Part shown: positions 56,856 through 64,000 of the stretch, in pieces
Layout: the number at the start of each line of letters is the position of its first letter
How positions within the stretch are numbered: the stretch's first letter is position 1
Assembly: GCF_016127315.1 (NCBI RefSeq)
Contig: NZ_CP065997.1
Span: 1,364,001-1,428,000, forward strand
DNA: 64,000 nucleotides
From: Achromobacter deleyi
Lineage (GTDB): Bacteria; Pseudomonadota; Gammaproteobacteria; Burkholderiales; Burkholderiaceae_B
Direction: 5' to 3'
Notes under the pieces: model-generated
The model's database searches: none
Told to the model about the DNA's origin: nothing
Seen by the model: the letters and a program-made list of their open reading frames with translations, nothing else
Made by a program: the position numbers and the translations under genes

Positions 56856-58064
56856 ATGAGTGCGACGCCACAGACCCTGTTCATCGGCGGCAAGGTGTTC
56901 GACGGCCGCGGCCAGGTGCTGCCGAACCACGGCGTGCTGGTCGAAGGCAAGAACGTGACGCGCGTGGCGCCGGCCGGCGAATTCACCGGCTTCGCCGGAC
57001 GCCGCGTCGATACCAGCGGCATGACGCTGATGCCCGGCATGGCCGACTGCCACGTGCACCTGGTCTATACCGGCAGCGCCGACCCCCACGTGCAGATGTC
57101 GAAACAGGGCCCGGCGCAGATCACCCTGACCGCGCTGGAGAACGCGCAGGCCGCGCTGCGCGGCGGCTTCACGGCGCTACGCGACTGCGGCGGCAAGGAC
57201 TACCTGGAATTCGGCGTGCGCGACGCCATCGCGCGCGGCGTGTTCCCGGGCCCGACCATCAAGGCCTCGGGCCGCATCATCTGCATGACGGGCGGCCACG
57301 GCAACCGCATCGGCCGCGTCGCCGACGGCTGTGAGGAAGTGGTGAAAGCCGTGCGCGAGCAGGTCCACGCCGGCTGCGACCTGGTCAAGATCATGGCCAC
57401 CGGCGGCGTCATGACGCCGGGCGTGAGCCCCATGGACGCGCACTACAGCTTCGACGAGATGAAGGCGGGCGTGCACGAGGCCAAGCGCTTTCGCAAGAGC
57501 ACGGCCAGCCACGCGCAGGGCACGCAGGGCATCCTGAACGCGGTGCGCGCCGGCATCGACTCGATCGAGCACGGCATCTTCATGGACGAGCAGTGCCTGA
57601 GCGAAATGCTGGCGGCCGAGACCTATCTGGTGCCGACCATCGCCGCGGTGCGCAACATCGTCGCCAACGCCGACAACGGCATTCCCGCCTACGCCGTGGA
57701 GAAAGCGCGCGCGGTGGAGCAGCGCCACCGCGAGTCGATCCAGATGTACTACAAGGCGGGCGGACGCATCGCGCTGGGCACCGACGCCGGCACGCCGTTC
57801 AACCTGCACGGCGAGAACGCGATGGAGCTGGCCTACATGGTGGAATTCGGCATGACGCCGGTCGACGCGCTGATCGCGGCCACCTCGCGCGGCCACGACC
57901 TGATGGGCATGGACGGCCATGGCGTGGTGGAGCAGGGCGCCGTAGCCGACCTGTTGCTGGTGCGCGGCGATCCGACCGAGGACATCATGCAGGCCGCCGA
58001 CCGCCGCTTCCATGTGGCCGTGCTGCGCGGCGGCGACGTGGTGGCGGGCGCCTTGCCGGCCTGA
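56856..58064 (+). CDS. Metal-dependent amidohydrolase (dipeptidase/prolidase-like)
   Basis: 402 residues. Amidohydrolase metal sites: HVH in MADCHVHLVYTG, a lysine in CDLVKIMATGG (carboxylated in the family), histidines in ASHAQGTQGI and DSIEHGIFMD, and the aspartate in LGTDAGTPFN. The group includes enzymes that split Xaa-Pro dipeptides and related amides. Its place at the end of a peptide-importer operon, with 28 bases to the ATPase gene and AAGGAG upstream, suggests that it cleaves the imported compound in the cytoplasm. Exact substrate unknown. Confidence 0.88.
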   Translation: MSATPQTLFIGGKVFDGRGQVLPNHGVLVEGKNVTRVAPAGEFTGFAGRRVDTSGMTLMPGMADCHVHLVYTGSADPHVQMSKQGPAQITLTALENAQAALRGGFTALRDCGGKDYLEFGVRDAIARGVFPGPTIKASGRIICMTGGHGNRIGRVADGCEEVVKAVREQVHAGCDLVKIMATGGVMTPGVSPMDAHYSFDEMKAGVHEAKRFRKSTASHAQGTQGILNAVRAGIDSIEHGIFMDEQCLSEMLAAETYLVPTIAAVRNIVANADNGIPAYAVEKARAVEQRHRESIQMYYKAGGRIALGTDAGTPFNLHGENAMELAYMVEFGMTPVDALIAATSRGHDLMGMDGHGVVEQGAVADLLLVRGDPTEDIMQAADRRFHVAVLRGGDVVAGALPA

Positions 58065-58071
58065 CGCGCGG

Positions 58072-58096
58072 GGCCCGCGGGAAGCAAGCGGGCCTT
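58072..58096. terminator. Convergent hairpin between amidohydrolase and DUF945 genes
   Basis: GGCCCGC (58072-58078) pairs with GCGGGCC (58088-58094) followed by TTACTT on the plus strand; it abuts the stop of the minus-strand DUF945 gene. A modest bidirectional terminator candidate. Confidence 0.5.
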
Positions 58097-59534
58097 ACTT
58101 CACGCCGTGCGACATGAGCCAGGCCAGGAAGGTTTCGAGCGGCATGCGTTCGCCGTTGAAGTCCACCTGGCCGCCCGCGTAGTTCAGGCTCGCCAGCAGC
58201 TTGCCGTCTTCCAGGCGCCCCCACTGGCTGCCCACGATGCGGTCGCGCACGCTATCGGCCTGCCGGCGCGCGGCCTCGCGGGCGGCGGCCTCGGGCATGC
58301 CGTTGGCCTGCAGGCGCACGGCGATCAGGTCGGCCACGCTGGCGACCGGCACCGACAGCCGCGCGTCGAACTTGCGCACGGTCTCCTTGACCACCGCGGC
58401 CGGCGAGTGATTCCACAGCGTCGGCGCGGCCAGGCCCACCGCCAATTGCAGCGTGGCGCTGCCGTTGGCGGTATCGACCTGCAGCGGCGCCAGCGAGAAG
58501 CCGGGCTCGGCCAGCAGGAATTTCATCACGTGGCCCGCGCCCACCATCTTGTCGCTCAGGCTGCCGCCGCCGTCTTTCGTGGCCTCCATGGTGTCGCGGA
58601 ACGCGCGGAACGATACCAGGTCCAGGTTGTGCGCCTGCGCCGCCAGGCGCAGGTTGGCCACCTGTCCGGCGCGCGTGTCGATGCCCGCCACCTGCACGGC
58701 CAGCTTGCCCTGCATGGCGCTGTCGGCGCCGCTGGCGTCGAGATTCACGGCGACGTCGCGCAGCGTGACCGGCTCGCCGTCGATCTCGACGGTCCATTGC
58801 TTGAGGGTCGCGCGCGTCGTGGCGGCGCCGGTCTCGTCGGCGGCGCGGGTCGCATCGTACGTGATCGCCAGGTCGCGCATGGCCAGCCGGCGCGTGTGGC
58901 TCGCGCCGTCCTTGGTGAACGGCTCGAACAGGTCGGCGCGGTCCGAGCGGACCGTCACGGTGGCGCGCTTGCCGCCGGCGGCGACATCGGCCCGCAGCGT
59001 CAGGCCCGAGAAACTGAAACGGGACGCGTCGCGCGCGCGCTCGACCGGCGCCAGCGCCAGGGAGACCGCGATATCGCGGCCATAACCCGCCACGGCCTCG
59101 GCCGTCACGGGCACGCCGCCCTGCGCGGCGGCGAACCAGGTTTCCAGTGACGGCGTAGGCGCCAGCTCCGCGCGGGCGGCGGCCATGGCCGGGAACAGAT
59201 GGCCCCGCGACAGGCGGTACAGCGGGAACGGTCCGTGATCCAGGCGCACCACCATCTCGTAGTCGCGTCCCGCCGCCCCGGGACCATCCTTGGCCAAGGG
59301 CTGCGCCTTCAGCCGATAGCGCGCCTGCGACGTGAACACGCCGCGCTCGTACGACAGCTGCTCGACCGACAGCGTCTCGCCCAGCTTCGCGCCGATCAGC
59401 CGCGCCTGCGCGTCGGCGCTCTCGGCCAACTGCGCCATGCCGTTCTCGAGCTGCTTGCCGGTGTACCAGGCCGTGCCCGTCCAGATCGCGCCCAGCGCCA
59501 GCACAGTGCAACCCACCGCTACCCATTTCCGCAT
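58095..59534 (-). CDS. DUF945 (YdgA-like) protein, copy 1
   Basis: 479 residues. One N-terminal membrane segment (KWVAVGCTVLALGAIWTGTAWYTG) is followed by a large periplasmic beta-rich domain; the C-terminus has NYAGGQVDFNGERMPLETFLAW, shared with its neighbour. DUF945/YdgA proteins are inner-membrane or periplasmic proteins of unknown role, with an AsmA-like flavour. ATG at 59534; the frame stays open to 59645 but that part overlaps the terminator of copy 2. It has its own hairpin start region. Confidence 0.8.
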   Translation of the reverse strand: MRKWVAVGCTVLALGAIWTGTAWYTGKQLENGMAQLAESADAQARLIGAKLGETLSVEQLSYERGVFTSQARYRLKAQPLAKDGPGAAGRDYEMVVRLDHGPFPLYRLSRGHLFPAMAAARAELAPTPSLETWFAAAQGGVPVTAEAVAGYGRDIAVSLALAPVERARDASRFSFSGLTLRADVAAGGKRATVTVRSDRADLFEPFTKDGASHTRRLAMRDLAITYDATRAADETGAATTRATLKQWTVEIDGEPVTLRDVAVNLDASGADSAMQGKLAVQVAGIDTRAGQVANLRLAAQAHNLDLVSFRAFRDTMEATKDGGGSLSDKMVGAGHVMKFLLAEPGFSLAPLQVDTANGSATLQLAVGLAAPTLWNHSPAAVVKETVRKFDARLSVPVASVADLIAVRLQANGMPEAAAREAARRQADSVRDRIVGSQWGRLEDGKLLASLNYAGGQVDFNGERMPLETFLAWLMSHGVK

Positions 59535-59603
59535 GATGTCCGTCCCGCTTCCCAGTTGCGCCGGCCTCGCATGGACCGCAGCCGCCAGCATACGCCGCGC
59601 ATG

Positions 59604-59641
59604 AAAAACGGGCTGCCACGCCCGAAGGCGCCGCAGCCCGT
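59604..59641 (-). terminator. Terminator of DUF945 copy 2
   Basis: On the minus strand ACGGGCTGC pairs with GCAGCCCGT, followed by TTTTT (59604-59608). A second perfect hairpin GGCGCCGGC/GCCGGCGCC lies just before it at 59646-59668. Confidence 0.8.
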
Positions 59642-59685
59642 GCAAGGCGCCGGCATCACGCCGGCGCCAGGGTCCTGCCCGCGCC

Positions 59686-61158
59686 TTAGCGCATGCCGCC
59701 CATCGCGCCGCTCATGACCATCATCATGAACTGCTGCAGCGGCATCTTCTTGCCATTGAAATCGACCTGGCCGTCGGCGTAGTTCAGGTAGGAAACGATG
59801 TTGTCGTTTTCCGCCTTGGCCACGCCCATCGCCACGGCCATGGTGCCGACCATTTCGGCCTGGCCCTTGGCGGTCTGCGCGGCACGGTCGGCCGGCACGC
59901 CACGCATCTGCGGCTCGATCGCCATCAGGTCGGCCACGTTGGCCTTGGACAGCACCAGCTTGGCGTTGAGCTTGCGGATCGCTTCCATGGCCAGGTCGCT
60001 GGCCGGCTTGTCGGTCGAGGCCGGCTTGGCCAGGTCCACGTCCAGGTTGAAGGTCGAGGTGCCGTTGGCAGTGCGCACCTGCAGCGGCGACACCGACAGG
60101 CTGGGGTTGCCGGCCAGCAGCAGCTCGACGTTGGTCTTCAGGATCTGCTGCTCTTCGGGCGTGAACTCGGGCGAAGCCTGCTCGCCGCCGCCTTGCATCA
60201 TGCGGCGCGACGACGCTTCATAGACGTCGTTCAGCGCCTTGAGCGCCTTCGGGTCCATGTTCTTCATGCCGATGGCCAGTTGCAGGCCCGCCATGTCCTT
60301 TTCCTGGACATTGATCATGCCGAAGTCCAGCACCATCTTGGCGTTCACGCCGGTATCGGCCTCGGCCAGGTCCACGGCAATGCTGGTGTCCTTGAGCAGC
60401 ACCGGCGGCTTGGTCTTGGACGTGATGGTCCATTCCTTCAAGACCAGCTTCTGGCTGCCCATGGCCATGTCGTTCTTGCCCGGGGTCAGGTCGCTGTTGA
60501 GCGTGATGCCCTTGACCGCCATGCCGACGATATCGCTGTCGCCGGCGGGGCCGGCCAGCGTCACGCCGTCGCTCTTGAGCGCCAGCACGCCGTGCTTGCT
60601 GCTGGTGTCGAAGTCGACGTCGGCGGCCAGGCCGGCGAAGGTCAGCTTGGTCCTGTCGGTCGAGGCTTCGGCCGGGGCCAGGTTGAACGTGCCGGTGACC
60701 TGCTTGCCGTAGCTGACGCTATAGGCGCCCGTCAGCGGCGTGGCGCCCTTGGTGGCGGCGAACCAGCCCTTGACGGCCGGGGTTTCCTCGATCTGGAAGC
60801 GGCTCGCGACCATGGCCGGGGCCAGCTTGCCCGAGGCCAGGTTCGAGAACGGGAACGGACCGTGCGACAGGTGCTCGACGAACTGCAGCTCGCGTTCCTC
60901 GGCCGGCTTGCCATCCTTGGCGGGCAGCGTGAACTTCACGCGGTAGCGCTCGGTCGACGAGAACACGCCGCGCTCGAACGACATCAGTTCGATGACGGGG
61001 GTCACGCCCCACTTTTCGCCGATCTTGCGCAGTTCGACGTTGCCGTCTTCGATCGACTGCTTCACGAACGCCTCGGCCTTCTGGCCGGTGTACCAGGCCG
61101 TGCCGGTCCAAATCGCACCCAGTGCAACGACCAGACCCGCTATTGCCGCCTTTTTCAT
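59686..61158 (-). CDS. DUF945 (YdgA-like) protein, copy 2
   Basis: 490 residues. N-terminal anchor IAGLVVALGAIWTGTAWYTG is near identical to copy 1 over GAIWTGTAWYTG; the segment FERGVFSSTERYRVKF and the ending YADGQVDFNGKKMPLQQFMMMVM correspond to copy 1. Despite the shared plan the middle parts are diverged, so the duplication is old. A terminator separates the two, so they are transcribed separately or by read-through. Function unknown. Confidence 0.82.
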   Translation of the reverse strand: MKKAAIAGLVVALGAIWTGTAWYTGQKAEAFVKQSIEDGNVELRKIGEKWGVTPVIELMSFERGVFSSTERYRVKFTLPAKDGKPAEERELQFVEHLSHGPFPFSNLASGKLAPAMVASRFQIEETPAVKGWFAATKGATPLTGAYSVSYGKQVTGTFNLAPAEASTDRTKLTFAGLAADVDFDTSSKHGVLALKSDGVTLAGPAGDSDIVGMAVKGITLNSDLTPGKNDMAMGSQKLVLKEWTITSKTKPPVLLKDTSIAVDLAEADTGVNAKMVLDFGMINVQEKDMAGLQLAIGMKNMDPKALKALNDVYEASSRRMMQGGGEQASPEFTPEEQQILKTNVELLLAGNPSLSVSPLQVRTANGTSTFNLDVDLAKPASTDKPASDLAMEAIRKLNAKLVLSKANVADLMAIEPQMRGVPADRAAQTAKGQAEMVGTMAVAMGVAKAENDNIVSYLNYADGQVDFNGKKMPLQQFMMMVMSGAMGGMR

Positions 61159-61461
61159 AGCAACCCTTAATTCTTGTGTGTTGGAGGTAAGCGCACGGAT
61201 TATAGGGAGCGCAGCCTAGGGATTACGCTAATTTCGTACACATTTAGTGCAAAATGTTACGGGCCATGCCGATAACAGGCGATTCCGCATGCGCCGCCGC
61301 CGCATCAGCTACAATTGCCCGGCGTGCTTTGCCAATCTGCACGCGTCCGCTAGGCACTTCGCCGCCAAGCTTCGCCCTCAGGGGCGCTTCCCTTTTCTCC
61401 TTATTCGTCCGCCTGGATTGGAGTCTCTCAACTTGAGCGACGGGCTGCCGCTGGAGTTGTT
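61159..61461 (+). promoter_or_regulatory. Long leader region of the DEAD-box helicase gene
   Basis: 303 bases without a gene. A -10 TACAAT at 61310-61315 would start transcription near 61322 and leave about 140 bases of untranslated leader. The leader contains a hairpin CGCCC/GGGCG (61373-61377 with 61382-61386), followed by CCCTTTTCT, similar to a weak attenuator. The far end near 61160-61210 is the promoter side of DUF945 copy 2. Confidence 0.5.
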
Positions 61462-62976
61462 TTGACTACCTCTTCCTCTTTCGCCGACCTCGGGCTGGCC
61501 GATTCCCTGTTGCGCGCCATTGCCGATACCGGCTACACCGCACCCACCCCCATCCAGGCCCAGGCGATTCCGCAGGTCCTCAAGGGTGGCGACCTGCTGG
61601 CCGCCGCCCAGACCGGCACCGGCAAGACCGCCGGCTTTACGCTGCCCATCCTGCATCTGCTGATGCAGAGCAAGCCGGAAGCCCGCAAGGCCGGCCGCCC
61701 GCGCTGCCTGATCCTGACCCCGACGCGCGAACTGACCGCGCAGGTGGCCGAATCGGTGCAGACCTACGGCAAGCACACCTCGCTGACGTCCATGGTGATG
61801 TTCGGCGGCGTCAACATCAACCCCCAGATCTCCGCCCTGCGCAAGCCGCTGGACATCCTGGTGGCCACCCCCGGCCGCCTGCTGGACCACTGCGGCCAGA
61901 AGACGGTCGACCTGTCTGGCGTCGAGATCCTGGTGCTGGACGAAGCCGACCGCATGCTGGACATGGGCTTCATCCGCGACATCCGCAAGATCCTGGCCTT
62001 GCTGCCCAAGCAGCGCCAGAACCTGCTGTTCTCGGCCACCTTCTCGGATGAGATCCGTTCGCTGGCGCGCGGCGTGCTGAACAACCCCGGCGAAGTCTCG
62101 GTCACCCCGCGCAACACCGCCACCGAACTGGTCACCCAGACGGTGCACCTGGTCGAACAGCACCACAAGCGCGACCTGATCAGCCACATCATCCGCGAAA
62201 GCGGCTGGCACCAGGTGCTGGTGTTCACCCGCACCAAGCACGGCGCCAACCGCCTGGCCGAAAAGCTGGTCAAAGACGGCCTGACCGCCGCCGCGATCCA
62301 CGGCAACAAGAGCCAGTCGGCCCGCACCCGCGCGCTGGCCGGCTTCAAGGAAGGCACCGTGACGGTGCTGGTGGCCACCGACATCGCCGCCCGCGGCCTG
62401 GACATCGACCAGCTGCCCCAGGTGGTGAACTTCGAACTGCCCAACGTGCCGGAAGACTACGTGCACCGCATCGGCCGCACCGGCCGCGCCGGCGCCACCG
62501 GCGCCGCGGTCTCGCTGGTGGACAACAGCGAAATCAAGCTGCTCAAGGACATCGAGCGCCTGATCAAGAAGACCATCGAGCGCAAGCCGGTGGCCGACTG
62601 GACTCCGCCCGCCACCAGCGCCGCCGCCTTCGAACGCCAGGAACGCGACGAAGACGGGCGCCAGCCGCGTGGCGGTGGCGGCCGTAACGGCGGCCGCGGC
62701 GGCAACGCCGGCGCGCCCCGTTCGCGTCCGGCCAACGCCGCGCCGCGCAACGCCAACGGCGGCCGCGCCCCGGCGCCGGCCCGTGCCGGCGGCGACAACC
62801 GCGGCGGCCAGGGCCAGCGCGACGGCAAGCCGTCCGACCGTCCGGCCCACGCCGGCCGCGGCGACGCCCGCCCGCAGCAGAACCACCGCCGTCCCGAAGG
62901 CAGCGCCCGTCCCGCCGGCAACGGCAACGGCGGCCGCCCGGCCGGCGGCCCGCGCGCGGCGCTGCTCTCCAAGTAA
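61462..62976 (+). CDS. DEAD-box RNA helicase, RhlE-like
   Basis: 504 residues starting at TTG; GGAG five bases upstream and the lack of any ATG before the Q motif decide this. Motifs: Q motif [12 protein letters not shown], Walker A AQTGTGKT (about 48-55), [13 protein letters not shown] at 160-163, SAT, and [11 protein letters not shown] basic RGG-rich tail from about 400 to the end ([12 protein letters not shown]) binds RNA. Roles in ribosome assembly or mRNA turnover are inferred. The long leader and TTG start suggest post-transcriptional control such as cold response. Confidence 0.93.
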   Translation: MTTSSSFADLGLADSLLRAIADTGYTAPTPIQAQAIPQVLKGGDLLAAAQTGTGKTAGFTLPILHLLMQSKPEARKAGRPRCLILTPTRELTAQVAESVQTYGKHTSLTSMVMFGGVNINPQISALRKPLDILVATPGRLLDHCGQKTVDLSGVEILVLDEADRMLDMGFIRDIRKILALLPKQRQNLLFSATFSDEIRSLARGVLNNPGEVSVTPRNTATELVTQTVHLVEQHHKRDLISHIIRESGWHQVLVFTRTKHGANRLAEKLVKDGLTAAAIHGNKSQSARTRALAGFKEGTVTVLVATDIAARGLDIDQLPQVVNFELPNVPEDYVHRIGRTGRAGATGAAVSLVDNSEIKLLKDIERLIKKTIERKPVADWTPPATSAAAFERQERDEDGRQPRGGGGRNGGRGGNAGAPRSRPANAAPRNANGGRAPAPARAGGDNRGGQGQRDGKPSDRPAHAGRGDARPQQNHRRPEGSARPAGNGNGGRPAGGPRAALLSK

Positions 62977-63021
62977 TATCAGCGGCATACCTGTTACTGC
63001 GACCCACGGACCCGCGCCATC

Positions 63022-63651
63022 ATGCCTCTTTCTACCTGGTTGACGTTCTTCCTGGCCTCCTGGGCCATTTCGTTCTCGCCCGGCGCGGGGGCCATCTCCG
63101 CGATGTCCTCCGGACTGAAGTACGGCTTCGCCCGCGGCTACTGGAACACGGCCGGCCTGATCATGGGCATCCTGTTCCAGTTCGTGGTGGTCGCGGTCGG
63201 CCTGGGCGCGGTGCTGGCCACCTCCGAGATGGCCTTCAACGTGGTCAAGTACCTGGGTGTCGCCTACCTGATCTACCTGGGCGTGCGCCAGATCCGCACT
63301 GACGCCGCGCCGGTCGCGGTCGATGCCGGCGATCCCAAGCAGGCCTCGATCCGCGAGCTGGTGATGCGCGGTTTCCTGATCAACACCATGAACCCCAAGG
63401 GCACGGTGTTCCTGCTGGCCGTGGTGCCGCAGTTCGTCGACACCGCCTTGCCGCTGACGCCGCAGTACGCGGCGCTGGCCGGCACGCTGGCGTTCACCGA
63501 CCTGGTGGCGATGGGCGTGTACACGCTGCTGGCGGCGCGCGTGCTGCGCCTGCTGCGCGATGCCAAGCACATCCGCTGGATGAACCGCACCTTCGGTTCG
63601 CTGTTCATCCTGGCCGGCGTGTTCCTGGCCTCGTTCCGCCGCCATTCCTGA
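63022..63651 (+). CDS. LysE/RhtB-family amino-acid exporter
   Basis: 209 residues, six membrane helices. N-terminal WLTFFLASWAISFSPGAGAISAMSSGLKYG is the LysE/RhtB signature with the conserved Pro-Gly, followed by KYLGVAYLIYLGVRQIR and FLINTMNPKGTVFLLAVVPQF. Members export homoserine, threonine, leucine or lysine. It starts 45 bases after the helicase stop and is followed by a strong hairpin terminator. Confidence 0.9.
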   Translation: MPLSTWLTFFLASWAISFSPGAGAISAMSSGLKYGFARGYWNTAGLIMGILFQFVVVAVGLGAVLATSEMAFNVVKYLGVAYLIYLGVRQIRTDAAPVAVDAGDPKQASIRELVMRGFLINTMNPKGTVFLLAVVPQFVDTALPLTPQYAALAGTLAFTDLVAMGVYTLLAARVLRLLRDAKHIRWMNRTFGSLFILAGVFLASFRRHS

Positions 63652-63661
63652 ATTTCCACGC

Positions 63662-63701
63662 GCGGGGCACGCGCCGGCAACGGCGCGTGCCCCGCTTGTT
63701 T
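63662..63701 (+). terminator. Terminator after LysE/RhtB gene
   Basis: A perfect 15-bp stem (63662-63676 with 63681-63695) capped by a GCAA (GNRA) tetraloop, followed by TTGTTT. It separates the exporter from prfC. Confidence 0.85.
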
Positions 63702-63762
63702 CGATGCACGATACCGGACCGCGCCGGGCTGAAGCCGCGGCGTCAGGTTGAATCCTCCGATC

Positions 63763-64000
63763 ATGAACATCCCACAAGAAGTAGCGCGGCGCCGTACCTT
63801 CGCCATCATTTCCCACCCCGACGCGGGCAAGACCACGCTGACCGAAAAGCTGCTGCTGTTCGCAGGCGCGATCCAGATCGCCGGCAGCGTGAAGGCGCGC
63901 AAGGCTTCGCGCCACGCCTCGTCCGACTGGATGGAAATCGAAAAGCAGCGCGGCATTTCGGTGGCCTCGTCGGTGATGCAGATGGAATACCGCGACTGCG
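63763..64000 (+). CDS. prfC: Peptide chain release factor 3, N-terminus (partial)
   Basis: The first 79 codons are present before the window ends. The G1 loop SHPDAGKTT is at residues 17-25 and the switch region [28 protein letters not shown] follows, as in RF3. RF3 is the GTPase that removes RF1/RF2 from the ribosome after termination. Continues beyond 64000. Confidence 0.95.
   Translation, partial: MNIPQEVARRRTFAIISHPDAGKTTLTEKLLLFAGAIQIAGSVKARKASRHASSDWMEIEKQRGISVASSVMQMEYRDC

Noticed and set aside
61378..63915. An 845-residue minus-strand frame opposite the helicase and exporter
   Set aside because: Antisense shadow of high-GC codon bias; no motifs, and the plus-strand genes are unmistakable.

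Overview
The window is GC-rich (roughly two thirds G+C), densely packed, mostly chromosomal backbone DNA. Gene content and order point to a betaproteobacterium of the order Burkholderiales, most likely family Alcaligenaceae (Achromobacter/Bordetella type). The main pointers are gltBD, an mla operon running into ibaG-murA-hisGDCBHAFIE-hinT-tatABC, petABC-sspA-sspB, a Bug-family binding protein, and many LysR regulators. This is inference from gene order and protein character; no database was searched.

Layout. 1-1.7 kb: end of gltB and gltD (glutamate synthase). 1.9-3.0 kb: a split CHR-family chromate transporter. 3.0-8.8 kb (minus): an operon with 5-oxoprolinase subunits PxpA, PxpB and PxpC, a biotin carboxylase, a very short biotin carrier protein and an NCS1 permease, with a divergent LysR regulator that has a near-ideal LysR box in the shared intergenic region. 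10.1-15.0 kb: an OmpW porin behind an FNR/ANR-like box, a second LysR divergent from an MFS carrier, a Bug binding protein and a nitronate monooxygenase-like flavoprotein. 15.3-31.3 kb (plus): a long co-directional block with mlaFEDAC (lipid transport, no mlaB), an ABC-2 exporter, ibaG, murA, the complete histidine cluster hisGDCBHAFIE, hinT and tatABC, closed by a strong terminator after tatC. 31.4-39.0 kb: a small XRE regulator, a DegS/DegQ-like protease divergent from a Nif3 protein, mscL, petABC (cytochrome bc1) and sspAB. 39.1-43.0 kb: an accessory stretch with a hypothetical gene behind a Fur-like box, tRNA-Thr, a lower-GC two-gene GAF module, a GntP permease and tRNA-Asn. 43.1-51.2 kb: a GcvA-like LysR, a RidA protein, a class V aminotransferase-like protein, an EamA exporter, an AraC regulator and a DUF2868/DUF3482 membrane protein-GTPase pair. 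51.2-58.1 kb: a peptide ABC importer operon ending in an amidohydrolase. 58.1-64 kb: two tandem DUF945 proteins (minus), a DEAD-box helicase, a LysE/RhtB exporter and the start of prfC, which runs off the window.

The least explained items are: (1) the GAF membrane protein plus 68-residue partner next to tRNA-Thr, closed by a bidirectional terminator; (2) a 162-bp element between the nif3-like gene and mscL with 32-bp near-perfect inverted arms enclosing two further hairpins; (3) a Fur-like box lying over the -10 of a hypothetical gene; and (4) a 9-bp inverted repeat over the -10 of the peptide-import operon. None is proven to be a new system; each is given with a test.
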